From JAXMBN01 sp046349875 (lineage in GTDB: Bacteria; Planctomycetota; Planctomycetia; Pirellulales; Pirellulaceae): a stretch of 64,000 nt of DNA. Below, piece by piece: positions 8,962 to 18,842 of the stretch. The position numbers and the translations under genes are program-made. The stretch lies in the NCBI GenBank assembly GCA_046349875.1, contig JAXMBN010000005.1:62001-126000 (forward strand), in the 5' to 3' direction. The notes under the pieces were generated by a model. The model made no database searches, had not been told where the DNA came from, and saw only the letters and a list, made by a program, of their open reading frames with translations. Each line of letters opens with the position of its first letter. Position 1 is the stretch's first letter.

Positions 8962-9507
8962 TTATGCATCTATCTGCGGTGCGTTACCGCGCCGCACGAT
9001 CGTCGCTACGATTGCAGTGCTTTGTTGAAGCGTCTGCATGATGACACAATATCGTTCGGTAAGCCGCAATAATGTAGCTAATTGTTCATCACTTGCAGAT
9101 GTATGGACTTCAAACTGCAATTCGATGCGTTGTATACCGACAGGAACTGTTTTATCGACCCCCAAAGTTCCTCTGAAGTCCATCCAACCTTTCGCAACGA
9201 TCATAGCCTCACTAATACTCAAACTCATCGCGGTGGATACAGCTGCAAAAGTCACTCCTGCACACGCGATCAATGCATCCAAGAGCATCTCGCCCGAACA
9301 AGCAAACGTGCCCGGTCCTCCAGCTGCCGGATGCAGGCCCGCTACCACACCATCTTCGCTGGGATCCTTTCGCGAAGGCACTTTGCAAGTGAGTTGATGG
9401 AAATCCACCATTCCTTGTGAATGAAGCTCTACCATGCCCGATTCCGGAAATTCTCGATAGCGCTGTTTGTGTGGCTCTTGAAGTTGTTTTAGCTGCTGCG
9501 CATCCAT
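8962..9507 (-). CDS. OsmC/Ohr-type peroxiredoxin-like protein
   Basis: An OsmC-fold protein, a family that reduces organic hydroperoxides with two cysteines. Both are present: the first in ALIACAGVTFAAVS, the second in ERYCVIMQTLQQ. GGPGTFACSGEMLLDAL precedes the first. The start MDAQQLKQLQ at 9507 is preceded by AAGGAG six bases upstream, so it is preferred over in-frame starts at 9525 and 9636. That gives about 181 residues, somewhat longer than classical OsmC (about 140). It is probably cytoplasmic. Substrate not predictable. Confidence 0.8.
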   Translation of the reverse strand: MDAQQLKQLQEPHKQRYREFPESGMVELHSQGMVDFHQLTCKVPSRKDPSEDGVVAGLHPAAGGPGTFACSGEMLLDALIACAGVTFAAVSTAMSLSISEAMIVAKGWMDFRGTLGVDKTVPVGIQRIELQFEVHTSASDEQLATLLRLTERYCVIMQTLQQSTAIVATIVRRGNAPQIDA

Positions 9508-9782
9508 CGATCGCTCCTTAGACATCGATCGTTCCCTAGTTCGCACTCCCAAATTACCGAAACACTTTAAACCGATCTTTTGAAAATAAAAAGGAGCTAC
9601 GTCGACAAGATTCCGATCCTTTTGTTCTCGAATCATCGAATGATGAATTGGCCTCGATCCTCATGGGGCGCTTTTCAAGGTTGGGATACCAAGGAACGTT
9701 CGGTAGCCCATTTCGTGTATGCCCGCTCTGTCCCACGGAAGTGGCACTGCGGCTTTGAACTTCGGTTCCAAGCTGAGCGATA

Positions 9783-10670
9783 ATGAGTTCTTCCGTTCCT
9801 GGACGTCAAACGGCCATCGGGTTGGTCTTTCTTGTTCTTGGGCCCTCAACGGCCTTCCTCTTTTTTTACTCACCACGGTCGACTTCACAGGCTCCCACTT
9901 CTATTTCCGATGTGGACTACGATCAACTTCGGAGTGGCGTTCCGATCACTTCGTCCTCGCAGAACGTTGTGAAGCCGCGTTCGTTACCCAGCACTTCCGG
10001 ATCCGAATGGTCCCTGGAGCCCTCGCGCGACCTACAAGGAGCAGAGCAAGCAACCATTGAAGAAGGGATGGTAAACCTACCCTCGCGTCGAACGATGCTC
10101 ACCTCCACCGAACCTCGCGGCCTCGATTCCATCAAGGCGGGAACTACTACTGCATCCCCAGGTCTCGACAAGTCCTACGTAAGCAAGATTCCTAAGCCAG
10201 AACTTCCGATATCGATACCTGCGGCTCAAGATCCATCAACCCGTGACGATATGATTCCGCTGACACGTAATAACGAACCCTACACTTCACGCCAAGAAGC
10301 ACCGCCGTCGCGATTCGGTGCCGGTGCTTATCGACCATCGGCAGCGCCATCGCATACCCTCGATCAGTTTCCGAAGCCAACTCCACTCCACAACACCAAC
10401 CTACTGAAACCTCAAGAAGGATTGATGGTGCCCTTGAGCGGACCGACTCCGAACGCATCTGCGCTACAGGAACCAACGTTGCTCAACTCTGCAAGCCCTT
10501 CGCCGAACACTGCTGCGTCCGCGTCTCCTCCAACCCTGCATTCGGTAACACACGTTCAGCCGAATATTTCGGCACCTGCAGCCCTACCAGCCAATCCAAC
10601 CCAACTGAATGCATTACCTCCAGCGAGCAATCGCGTCCCGCAGTTTGTACGACAACCCAAGCTGCGGTAG
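9783..10670 (+). CDS. Proline/serine-rich single-pass membrane or exported protein
   Basis: 295 residues, not recognised. One hydrophobic segment near the N-terminus (TAIGLVFLVLGPSTAFLFFY) is followed by about 260 residues rich in Pro, Ser, Thr and Ala with no visible fold, e.g. ASPSPNTAASASPPT. This resembles an anchored disordered periplasmic or cell-surface protein. The frame is long and uninterrupted. The start has only a weak Shine-Dalgarno. It converges with the CocE-type hydrolase gene, 17 bases apart. Confidence 0.6.
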   Translation: MSSSVPGRQTAIGLVFLVLGPSTAFLFFYSPRSTSQAPTSISDVDYDQLRSGVPITSSSQNVVKPRSLPSTSGSEWSLEPSRDLQGAEQATIEEGMVNLPSRRTMLTSTEPRGLDSIKAGTTTASPGLDKSYVSKIPKPELPISIPAAQDPSTRDDMIPLTRNNEPYTSRQEAPPSRFGAGAYRPSAAPSHTLDQFPKPTPLHNTNLLKPQEGLMVPLSGPTPNASALQEPTLLNSASPSPNTAASASPPTLHSVTHVQPNISAPAALPANPTQLNALPPASNRVPQFVRQPKLR

Positions 10671-10687
10671 GCGTTTCATGGAGTCTC

Positions 10688-12652
10688 CTACTGCAGTACG
10701 GGGAGTCGTATGCAACTGGGGTGTTCGGAGGTACGTAACACTTGGTGTGTCGCGAAGATAAAATCGTCCTCGTTGGCTTCAAAGATGTTAGGCACATACT
10801 TCTGAGGATTGCGATCGATGAACGGAAACCACGAACTCTGCACATGAATCATGACGCGATGTCCAGGCAGAAAAGTGTGCATGATATCGCTTAATTCAAA
10901 TCGGACTCGTGTCGGTTTTCCAGGTTCCATCGGGATCGGCTTTTCAAAGCTCTCACGAAAACGTCCTCGCAAAACTCCGGCTCGCACCAGTTCCTGTCGA
11001 CCACTCGGATAGGCATCCGCCGAAGCGTCTCCTCCTCGACTTCCTTCAACAGGTTGTCCGGGAAACTCGTCGATCACTTTGACGATCCAATCCGCATCAC
11101 TTCCCGTGGTAGTGACCCAAAGGTCCACTTCGATCGGACCGGCAATCGTCATCGGTGCTTTGAGAGATTGCCCACGGTATACCAACACATCGGGACGCCA
11201 CGAAGCGAATCGCTGATCTTCGGTCACGTAATCGCGAGCCCATCGATTAGTGATTTCCATCGTATAAGGGACGGGCTTCTTCGGGTCTGAGGGAAAGGAA
11301 TCGGCTCCCATCTCTTTGGTTGAAAGGTTCGGCACCGCGTTGCTTCCCTGCGCACCTGATGGTTGATCTTGCAGTGCCCCCGATTCCGCCATGTACATCG
11401 CCTGTTTGCGAGTATTGCGAGGCGGCCATTGATCAAACTCTCGCCAGCGATTGGCACCGGTTTCAAACACGGTGGCATCTGCCAACTGAAATGAGCCACG
11501 CTGCTTCAAATGGTGCTCAAAAAAGGGAAATTGAATCTGATTTCGATACCACTCTGCAGTCGCAAAGCCGAAGTCTGCTGTCCCGAGCTTCTTTCCATCT
11601 TCTCGATTCCACCCTCCGTGATACCATGGCCCCATCACGATGCGATTGTCGGTCTTGGGATTTTGTTTCTCAATCGAAGCGTAGGTGGCCAAGGGACCAT
11701 AGAGATCTTCGGTATCGTACCAACCCCCTACTGTCAAAACTGCACAGCGAATGTTCTTTAGATGAGGCAATAGATTGCGATCTTGCCAGAAGGCATCGTA
11801 GTTCGGATGGGTCTCGAGATCATTCCAAAATGCTATCTCGTCATGAAAGTACTTTCGATCAATATTCTTGAGCGGGCCAAGGTCGAGATAGAACTGATAG
11901 CCATCCTTGGTCGGAAAGGAAAATCCTTGAGCGGAAACCGAAGTGGGCTCTGGACGCGACTTTCCGAACGATGAAAAAAAGTTAAACCCCATCGTTAGGA
12001 CAAACGCGCCATTGCGATGAAAGTCATCAAAGAACCAATCGGCGATCGGAGCTTGTGGCGATGCAGCTTTCAATGCGGGATGCGAATCGATTGCTCCTGC
12101 CGAAGTATAGAAACCTGGATAAGAGATTCCCCATTGTCCTACGCGACCATTGTTGTGCGGAACGTTGTTCACTAACCACTCGATCGTATCGTAGGTATCG
12201 GTACTCTCATCGATCATCGTTCCTGTCTTTTGTGGAAGGTGCGGGCGCATGTTGAGAAACACGCCTTCGCTCATGTACCGTCCACGTACATCTTGAAATA
12301 CAAAAATGTAACCGCTCTTCTCGAAATCGATGCTTGGCCCCAACACCGTTTTGTAACGATCGATTCCATAGGGACCGACACTATAGGGAGTTCGCAACAT
12401 GAGGATGGGAACATCTTGCCGCGTGAGTCCATTGGGGGCGTAAATACTCGTAAAGAGTCGCGTTCCATCTCGCATCGGAATCATCACTTCACTTTTGGTG
12501 TAGTTCATCCGAATGTAGTCGGCCCGCTCATCGGGCTTGGCCTGCCCATCGGGCCTTGCTTGACCATGGACCACAGAGACTACCGCCAAAAACCAGCCCA
12601 TCCCCAAGATGCAGGCGCAGCGCAAAAATCGGTTCGTACCTATAGCCACCAT
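10688..12652 (-). CDS. Exported CocE/NonD-family hydrolase (S15-like)
   Basis: An alpha/beta hydrolase with a C-terminal jelly-roll domain, related to cocaine esterase and X-Pro dipeptidyl peptidase. The nucleophile Ser is in GQWGISYPGFYT, the acid in VGGWYDTEDLYG and the His in MGPWYHGGWN. The C-terminal part (DLWVTTTGSDADWIVKV ... GHRVMIHVQSSWFP) matches the usual CocE beta domain. The start at 12652 (MVAIGTNRFLR) has GAAGGGAT upstream and leads into a signal peptide ending around VVHGQ. It probably cleaves peptides or ester/amide bonds outside the cytoplasm; the substrate is unknown. Confidence 0.88.
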   Translation of the reverse strand: MVAIGTNRFLRCACILGMGWFLAVVSVVHGQARPDGQAKPDERADYIRMNYTKSEVMIPMRDGTRLFTSIYAPNGLTRQDVPILMLRTPYSVGPYGIDRYKTVLGPSIDFEKSGYIFVFQDVRGRYMSEGVFLNMRPHLPQKTGTMIDESTDTYDTIEWLVNNVPHNNGRVGQWGISYPGFYTSAGAIDSHPALKAASPQAPIADWFFDDFHRNGAFVLTMGFNFFSSFGKSRPEPTSVSAQGFSFPTKDGYQFYLDLGPLKNIDRKYFHDEIAFWNDLETHPNYDAFWQDRNLLPHLKNIRCAVLTVGGWYDTEDLYGPLATYASIEKQNPKTDNRIVMGPWYHGGWNREDGKKLGTADFGFATAEWYRNQIQFPFFEHHLKQRGSFQLADATVFETGANRWREFDQWPPRNTRKQAMYMAESGALQDQPSGAQGSNAVPNLSTKEMGADSFPSDPKKPVPYTMEITNRWARDYVTEDQRFASWRPDVLVYRGQSLKAPMTIAGPIEVDLWVTTTGSDADWIVKVIDEFPGQPVEGSRGGDASADAYPSGRQELVRAGVLRGRFRESFEKPIPMEPGKPTRVRFELSDIMHTFLPGHRVMIHVQSSWFPFIDRNPQKYVPNIFEANEDDFIFATHQVLRTSEHPSCIRLPVLQ

Positions 12653-12821
12653 GGAATATCCCTTCGTCCAAAAATGCACGCAAACCGCTGTTCATGAGTG
12701 ACTATTTTGATCCAACTCATGCCGAAACGGCACCCCTGATCGCTCGACCTTTTGGTAATTCCATCAAGGGTGGGGATGAGAAACCAAGGAGAAGTTTCGA
12801 GTCCCCGTTGTTGCGGGTACA

Positions 12822-13607
12822 ATGCGTTTTTCGAGTGTTTTGACAAGGATCGACCGACGTATGGCTCCGGATCGCGAGAATCAAGAAACCGAAGAGGAAC
12901 TCCGACGCCAATACCATGAACTGGCGGAGCTGGCCGGATCGCTCGCGCACGAAATCAAGAATCCACTTTCGGTTATCCACATGAACGTGGATCTGTTGAG
13001 TGAGGAGCTAACAGAGAGCCAGTGGCCTGGGATGCGGCGAGCTATCGCGAAAGTCGATATGATTCGGCAACAGTGCGATCGCATGCAAAATTTGCTGGCC
13101 GATTTTCTGCGATTCGCCCGCATGCGCGACCTCGAAATGTCCCCTTGCAACTTGAACGATCAGATCGAAACCGTCTTGCGACTCTATCAGGCGCAAGGGG
13201 ACAAAGGTGGAGTCGATATCGTTCGCTATCTGGATCCCGACATTCCGTCGATCATGCTCCATAGCGATTCGATTCAGGCAGCCCTGATGAACTTGGTGAA
13301 GAACGCGTTTGAAGCCATGCCCGATGGTGGGCAACTCATGGTGCGAACCTATTCTACGCCTCGCGGAGTTGCACTCGAACTTATCGATACGGGCTGCGGG
13401 ATGGATGAAACCACAGCCATGAAAATGTTCGAGCCATTCTATTCAACGAAGCATGGCGGCTCGGGATTGGGACTTCCCACCGCCAGAAAAATCATCGAAG
13501 CCCATGGTGGTCGCATTTCGGTTCAAAGCGAACTTGGACGAGGAACCAAATTCGTTCTCGAATTTCCTGTCCCAGTTCGTCTCCCATCTTCCACGCCGGC
13601 AAGTTGA
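12822..13607 (+). CDS. Soluble sensor histidine kinase
   Basis: A HisKA domain with the phospho-acceptor His in SLAHEIKNPLSVI is followed by a HATPase_c domain. The latter shows the N box (LVKNAFEAMPDGG), G1 box (DTGCGMDE), F box (MFEPFYSTKHGG) and G2 box (GSGLGLPTARK). No membrane segment and no clear sensor domain are present, so it is cytoplasmic and NtrB-like in layout. No response regulator is adjacent; the NtrC-like regulator at 52671 is a possible but distant partner. ATG 12861 is an alternative start. Its stop is directly next to the convergent transglutaminase-like gene's stop. Confidence 0.88.
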   Translation: MRFSSVLTRIDRRMAPDRENQETEEELRRQYHELAELAGSLAHEIKNPLSVIHMNVDLLSEELTESQWPGMRRAIAKVDMIRQQCDRMQNLLADFLRFARMRDLEMSPCNLNDQIETVLRLYQAQGDKGGVDIVRYLDPDIPSIMLHSDSIQAALMNLVKNAFEAMPDGGQLMVRTYSTPRGVALELIDTGCGMDETTAMKMFEPFYSTKHGGSGLGLPTARKIIEAHGGRISVQSELGRGTKFVLEFPVPVRLPSSTPAS

Positions 13608-14783
13608 CTACGGATTGTCATTCTTGGGATTTTCGTTCTTGCCCTCGGCTGCTTCCTTCTCAGTGCGTTCCTTCTCCGTGCTTTCCTTCTCATCGGCTTC
13701 CGATAGCTTCATGTTCTGCCGTTCCGGTGCGACTCGCAAAGCCTCAATCTCTTGTTGCAACACACCTAGGTCGCGGATCTGCTGTACCTCAGGCTCTTTC
13801 GGGCCAAGGGGACGATGTTTGCAAGTAAAGTACTCCGCCACATAGCGCTGAGTATTTTTCTTCTCGGGTACTTTAAAGCGATCTCCTTTTTGCAAGATCG
13901 GTCGATAGTCATTCATTTCTCCAAACTGTCGTTCACCCGCAACTTGGCACGGAAACCAATAGCCTTCCCCAGGCGATTCTTCCAAATAAAACTCTGGGTA
14001 ACAGTGTTCGGGAATCCAAACCACGCGAGCAGGAATGCCCGAAGCCCGACATAAGGCCACAAAGATCCCCGTCATCTCTTCGCAATCACCCCACTTCTCT
14101 TTGAGTGCTTCTTTGGTGCTGCGCAACTTGCCATTGCGATACTCGATATTTTCGCGAACCCAATCGTAAAGCTTTTCGACATACTCCCAATCATTGGCCG
14201 GTTCGGTAGCTCGAATCTCACGAATGACTTTCTTGATCCCGCTATCCTTTGAATCGATATAGGGACTATCCCCAACGTACCAGTTCAGTTCCTTGGGGAT
14301 CTTCTTCGGTATCTTGAGACTCGATGGATCCTCCGGCGCCTTGATGAAAGACTTGACCATGTCGACGGTGAGCACCGCATCGAATGTCGAGTTGGGAGGG
14401 ACCGACGCAGCATCGATCACCAATTGCAAAGCTCCACCTTGAAGCGGTCGAAGTTCGTATTTGGCCAACGGTGAAATGTTACTTGCCACAACATCCACTT
14501 TTTGTTCGGGCCACTGCATGGGAATGGGAACGGTGGCGTGGACTTTCGTGCACTGATTGTCGTTGGCATGAAAGCGAACTCCAAATTTCATTTGCAGTGT
14601 TCGCGGCGCCCAATAGGTTACATTCGCGGCCGATTCCTTAGGCTCGTTGTCCTGCTTTCCCTTTTTGTCGGACTCCTTTCCTTTGGTCTTCTCTTGCGAT
14701 GCAACTGGATTGCAAATGCAAAGCGATACCACGAAAACAGGAGCGATGAAAACGCTGAGACAACGGAACCATTTTTGAAACAT
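13608..14783 (-). CDS. Exported transglutaminase-like protein
   Basis: The start at 14783 gives a signal peptide (MFQKWFRCLSVFIAPVFVV ... VASQ). A lysine-rich linker and a beta domain follow. The transglutaminase core then shows the catalytic Cys in KWGDCEEMTGIFVALCRASG and a His in PEHCYPEFYLEE. The position where the core usually has WxPVD reads WFPCQV, so the third catalytic residue appears replaced. The C-terminus is a charged Glu/Lys/Asn-rich tail. Bacterial members act as cysteine proteases or peptide cross-linkers in the periplasm. Activity here is uncertain because of the missing Asp. Confidence 0.78.
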   Translation of the reverse strand: MFQKWFRCLSVFIAPVFVVSLCICNPVASQEKTKGKESDKKGKQDNEPKESAANVTYWAPRTLQMKFGVRFHANDNQCTKVHATVPIPMQWPEQKVDVVASNISPLAKYELRPLQGGALQLVIDAASVPPNSTFDAVLTVDMVKSFIKAPEDPSSLKIPKKIPKELNWYVGDSPYIDSKDSGIKKVIREIRATEPANDWEYVEKLYDWVRENIEYRNGKLRSTKEALKEKWGDCEEMTGIFVALCRASGIPARVVWIPEHCYPEFYLEESPGEGYWFPCQVAGERQFGEMNDYRPILQKGDRFKVPEKKNTQRYVAEYFTCKHRPLGPKEPEVQQIRDLGVLQQEIEALRVAPERQNMKLSEADEKESTEKERTEKEAAEGKNENPKNDNP

Positions 14784-15022
14784 GCCGGCACCTGAAGGTG
14801 AAAAGACGGGAGCACCCGATACCTCCAGCTTATTTTGAATGTGCGATTCTCGCCATCGTTTCCACCAGATCGATCGAGCCGGACTAGCTCTCCCACAGCA
14901 TTTCATCGTTACAACCGATCCAAGTGGCCCCCTTTGTACGGACGAATCGCACGGGATCGTTGGTCGCGCTCCTCCGCGGAACTACGATAGAGAACAACGA
15001 ATTTGAACGAGGAACGGTAATC

Positions 15023-16339
15023 ATGTCGCAATCGGTCGACCCCAATCAGCCTCCCAAAAAGAACCCATGGACTTCCCTCTGGCAGCGATTTCGACGCCCG
15101 GCGGTCTCTACAGCGCCTGCGTCCATGAGCGAGGAGAAGCTCTCGGCCGAAACGAACTCTTCGGACGCTCGTTGGCAAGCTCTTGATTCCCAACTTGCTT
15201 CGCTTAGCCATCAACTCGAAGCCCACGCTCAATCGCTTCGATCCTTGGATGGAAAAATCGATGTTCTGCATCAGGACTCGCGGCAATGGGAATCGATTCT
15301 CCCTAACCTCCGACAACTGGAAAACCAAGTTCAGCGTACTGAAGAATCCACCGCACGATCCCTGCAGGCATCCAATAATCAGATCGGTCAAGCTTACACT
15401 TCCATTCGCAATCTTCGAACGCTCCTGATCGCAATTGGCATTGGATTGGCAGCCGGCATGTTCGTCCTGGCGATGATCGGGATTTCGCTTTGGATTCGAA
15501 CGCTTGGATTCAAAGAGATTGCTTCCGATTGGCCTCGTCTCTCGTCTCAAGTAGCCGCCATGCATCAACTAGCAGAGCAGGCAACGAAACAACAGGAAGC
15601 AGCCGTAGAAATCGCCGATCATTCTCGTTCGTCCCTTCAGTCGATGCGGACCCTTATCGAGAAAATGCAAAGCAGTCACGACGACTGGAACCGCGAAGAG
15701 GAAGCTCGCTCCGAAGTCATGACCCAACTCGTCGAACAGGTTTCCAAAAATATCGGTATCGATACGTCCGATGCAGCAATGTCTCTTCGAAACCTTGTCG
15801 AACGCATAAATCAAGAACAAGAAAAAAACCGTCAGGCATCCAATGCCATGCAAATGTCTATCGATCAGCTGGGCGAGGCCATGATTCCTCTCCTCAAGAA
15901 ACAGCAGGAAGATCTACAGGCCGTGAACAAACTTCGGGAACAGGTTGCGGAATCGAATCTCCAAATCGTTTCCGCCCTGGAACAACTCCAACGAGTGCAA
16001 CAAACAGTCGCCCAAGCGGTGCAGTCACGAGTCCTTCCCGTTCCTCGTTGGCATTGGCAACAGGAGTTTCCCTTAAATCTAGACGAGCTTACCAAGGTAG
16101 ATTCGAATGAACTGCCGACCGCGGTTCCCGAATCGATGAAAGCTTGGCTCTGGAAAGGACGTCCCTTGGCAGAGGATTATTCGAAATACAGAATAACGGA
16201 TGCTCAAGTCCGGGGCATTCCGGGCAGCGGAGTCCTCACCGATGCCGTTGGCCGCCTCTGGATTCTCATTCCCAACACGAGCGAAGATGTCGATGCGATC
16301 CCCTTCAATGCCCGACTGGTGCTCACCCTCGAACCCTGA
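15023..16339 (+). CDS. Membrane-anchored coiled-coil protein, function unknown
   Basis: 438 residues. An N-terminal Gln/Ser-rich helical region of about 130 residues is followed by one membrane helix (LLIAIGIGLAAGMFVLAMIG). A long region rich in Glu, Gln and Leu then reads as a coiled coil (e.g. IADHSRSSLQSMRTLIEKMQ), before a globular C-terminal ~90 residues. The start ATG 15023 has CGAGGAACGGTAATC upstream. It is divergent from the transglutaminase-like gene and 33 bases ahead of the glycosyltransferase gene, so possibly co-transcribed with it. No family recognised. Confidence 0.65.
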   Translation: MSQSVDPNQPPKKNPWTSLWQRFRRPAVSTAPASMSEEKLSAETNSSDARWQALDSQLASLSHQLEAHAQSLRSLDGKIDVLHQDSRQWESILPNLRQLENQVQRTEESTARSLQASNNQIGQAYTSIRNLRTLLIAIGIGLAAGMFVLAMIGISLWIRTLGFKEIASDWPRLSSQVAAMHQLAEQATKQQEAAVEIADHSRSSLQSMRTLIEKMQSSHDDWNREEEARSEVMTQLVEQVSKNIGIDTSDAAMSLRNLVERINQEQEKNRQASNAMQMSIDQLGEAMIPLLKKQQEDLQAVNKLREQVAESNLQIVSALEQLQRVQQTVAQAVQSRVLPVPRWHWQQEFPLNLDELTKVDSNELPTAVPESMKAWLWKGRPLAEDYSKYRITDAQVRGIPGSGVLTDAVGRLWILIPNTSEDVDAIPFNARLVLTLEP

Positions 16340-16372
16340 TAGCGGTTCTTCCTAAATCACGGACGTTTTTTC

Positions 16373-17668
16373 ATGTCGCATCCGGCCCATGCCAATTTGA
16401 GGCGAATCGTAGTCTTCGCCTTGGTTGTTATCGCCGTCGTGCGACTGAGCATATCGATCGCGAGTTCCCGATCGCTGGACGCCGACCCTGATGCTTATCA
16501 GGCGTTGGCCGTTTCATGGGACCAATCGGGAACGTTCGGGCTCGTGCAATCGGATGGAAAGGTCCATCCGACCGCCTTTCGACCTCCACTGTATCCTTGG
16601 TTTCTCTCGTGGTGCATCGTCGATGGAAGGGTATCGCATGCAGCAATCATTGCCTTCCATACGTTTCTAGCCATCGTCACAAGTGCCGTAACCATCGCGA
16701 TTGGGTATCGTCTCTTTCCTCATAAGCCACATTGGGCCATTGCGGCGGGATGCATCGCAGCGATCGATCCCATCTTGCTTCGTCAATCCACGTTGATCAT
16801 GACCGAAACGTTAGCGACGACGATGACGATGGTGCTTTGGTGGCAATGGATTGCTTTGATAGAGTCCGCCGAAACCAACAGTCGATGGAATCGATCTTTG
16901 CAATTGCTGTCGCTTGTGTTTGGAGGCTCGCTAGGTCTGGCAGCCCTTTGTCGCCCCACCGGTTTGCTTTGGGGAGCCACTTTGCTTCTTGGGCTGCGAT
17001 GGCGACCACCTTCCCAACAAGTTGCTGTTTGGCGTTGGGTCTTTCTAGGGCTACTCTGCGTGATGGTGCCCTGGATGGTTCGCAATCAAAGTGCTTTGGG
17101 CAAACCCATTCTGATGACAACGCATGGGGGCTATACGCTCTACCTAGCCAACAACGATTTCCTCTATCAACATTTTCGTGAGAATGGCCCGGAACGTGAT
17201 TGGGATGCAACGGCGTTCCATGAAGAGTGGAGCTATCGTCGCCCTGCCACGGAAATCAACGATGATCGCTTGGCCCAAGTCTTAGCAACACAAACGATAC
17301 GACAACAACCAGGTATGTTCGTCACAAGCATTTTTATACGCTGGGGATGGCTGTGGGCCTTGTGGCCGTCCGAAGGGTCTTGGCCTGTTCGTTTAGCCAT
17401 CGGTATTTGGTATGCAGGTTGGTATGCTGCAGCCATCTTCGGTGTGTTGCTAGCCTGGCGTTCAGGATTCTGGAAGCAAAAGGGATGGAAGATAGCGATG
17501 CCCGCCCTCCTTTTCGTCGCAACGTTGACGCTGATCCACGGTGTGTATTGGAGCAACATGCGCATGCGAGCTCCAGCGATGCCCATTCTTTATCTGGCTG
17601 GAACTTCTGGCTGCTCAGCGCTGTTGCAGCGAAGAAGAGATTCGCGAATCCTACACCCGCAAGAATAA
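16373..17668 (+). CDS. GT39/ArnT-like membrane glycosyltransferase
   Basis: 431 residues with about 9-10 membrane segments. The first periplasmic loop carries the acidic motif DADPDAYQALA, the usual position of the catalytic Asp in dolichyl/polyprenyl-phosphate mannosyltransferase-like (PMT_2/GT39) enzymes. RPPLYPWFLS is also characteristic. Such enzymes transfer a sugar from a polyprenyl phosphate carrier to lipids or proteins on the outer face of the inner membrane. The last 18 bases overlap the convergent gene at 17651. The acceptor is not predictable. Confidence 0.78.
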   Translation: MSHPAHANLRRIVVFALVVIAVVRLSISIASSRSLDADPDAYQALAVSWDQSGTFGLVQSDGKVHPTAFRPPLYPWFLSWCIVDGRVSHAAIIAFHTFLAIVTSAVTIAIGYRLFPHKPHWAIAAGCIAAIDPILLRQSTLIMTETLATTMTMVLWWQWIALIESAETNSRWNRSLQLLSLVFGGSLGLAALCRPTGLLWGATLLLGLRWRPPSQQVAVWRWVFLGLLCVMVPWMVRNQSALGKPILMTTHGGYTLYLANNDFLYQHFRENGPERDWDATAFHEEWSYRRPATEINDDRLAQVLATQTIRQQPGMFVTSIFIRWGWLWALWPSEGSWPVRLAIGIWYAGWYAAAIFGVLLAWRSGFWKQKGWKIAMPALLFVATLTLIHGVYWSNMRMRAPAMPILYLAGTSGCSALLQRRRDSRILHPQE

Positions 17669-18781
17669 CTTCTGGCGATATAGGTAATAGAGGAACAACC
17701 ACATTGCACCGAGCGTTCCCGCTTGGAGTATCACCGTCTGCCATTCGCCAAAGAGATTGGCAACTCCCGTCAGAAAGTACTTGGAGATCTTCGAGAAGTC
17801 GACGATATTCTTCACCATGTAGATCGTGATCGCATTCATTCCAAGCACCGTCCAGAAGAATGCCCACTTCTTCCATCCTTGCACATCGATCACAAAGTAA
17901 AAGAGCGATAATAGAAGCAGGCTCCAGCCACCTGCGACGAGGACGAAAGAACTCGTCCACAGGTTCTTAATCACCGGGAACCACAGTCCCCACAGCGTTC
18001 CCAAAAGAACGCAGGCAACACCTGCGATCGCTAACCCGCCCGCTTTTGCATAGGGTGAGTATCTTGAGCGAAGCCACTCCCCTGCAAACACACCGAGCAA
18101 GGCAGTACCAATTGCAGGAAGAGTCGACAGAATCCCTTCGTTATCTCCATGGCCGTAGTAAAGCGCTAAGATCTTTCCAGGTAACAATGTTCGATCCAAG
18201 TACCCAGAAAGATTCCCTTCCTTGGTAAGATCCCCAGCCACCCCGCCCGGTACAGGAATCCAACTCAGAATGGCCCAATATCCAAGCAAGATGCCAACAA
18301 ATGCCGCGATCCGCCCTTTCCAAGAAAGATGCAAGTACAACAACGAGGCAAAGCAATAACAAAGCGCGATTCTCTGCAATACACCTGCGTATCGAAGGTT
18401 GGCAAAGTCAAATTTGAGCATTCCGCTATAGATCAATCCAAGCACGATCAAGAGCAAAGTACGCCGGAAAATGCGTCCATACACTTGGGATGCTTGGCCG
18501 CGATACTTGTCGAGCGAATAGGGCAAAACGCATCCGACGAGAAACAAGAACAACGGAAATATCAAATCGTAGAAACGAAAGCCTTCCCAATCGGCGTGCG
18601 TGAATTGTCCGACAAGCGTGGGCGAGAAGGGCCAATCACCTTTCTTCAAGATATTCTTGGCCAACTCGTCGGCCCCAATGATCCAAAACATATCGAAGCC
18701 TCGTAACGCATCGATAGAAAGCACTCGAGGTGTCTTCGGGACACTCGTTTCGATGACCATTGCTGAATCTGTTTGAGACAT
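17651..18781 (-). CDS. HGSNAT/NagX-like membrane acyltransferase-type protein (DUF5009)
   Basis: About 376 residues with 10 or more hydrophobic helices. The signature RVLSIDALRGFDMFWI and the later NLRYAGVLQRIALCY match the heparan-alpha-glucosaminide N-acetyltransferase/NagX (YeiB-related) family, which in some members acetylates amino sugars across the membrane. The start at 18781 (MSQTDSAM) is chosen; an upstream ATG at 18823 adds 14 residues. It is convergent with the glycosyltransferase gene with an 18-bp overlap. A role in envelope or exogenous amino-sugar modification is inferred. Confidence 0.8.
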   Translation of the reverse strand: MSQTDSAMVIETSVPKTPRVLSIDALRGFDMFWIIGADELAKNILKKGDWPFSPTLVGQFTHADWEGFRFYDLIFPLFLFLVGCVLPYSLDKYRGQASQVYGRIFRRTLLLIVLGLIYSGMLKFDFANLRYAGVLQRIALCYCFASLLYLHLSWKGRIAAFVGILLGYWAILSWIPVPGGVAGDLTKEGNLSGYLDRTLLPGKILALYYGHGDNEGILSTLPAIGTALLGVFAGEWLRSRYSPYAKAGGLAIAGVACVLLGTLWGLWFPVIKNLWTSSFVLVAGGWSLLLLSLFYFVIDVQGWKKWAFFWTVLGMNAITIYMVKNIVDFSKISKYFLTGVANLFGEWQTVILQAGTLGAMWLFLYYLYRQKLFLRV

Positions 18782-18842
18782 CGTCGTAAAACTCAAAGGG
18801 CTTATCAAAACCATTACCGACAATAGTGCGAGTCGATCATGG

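Noticed and set aside
9525..9636. Longer N-terminus for the OsmC-like protein
   Set aside because: The ATG at 9507 has AAGGAG at ideal spacing; the extra residues look unlike the family.
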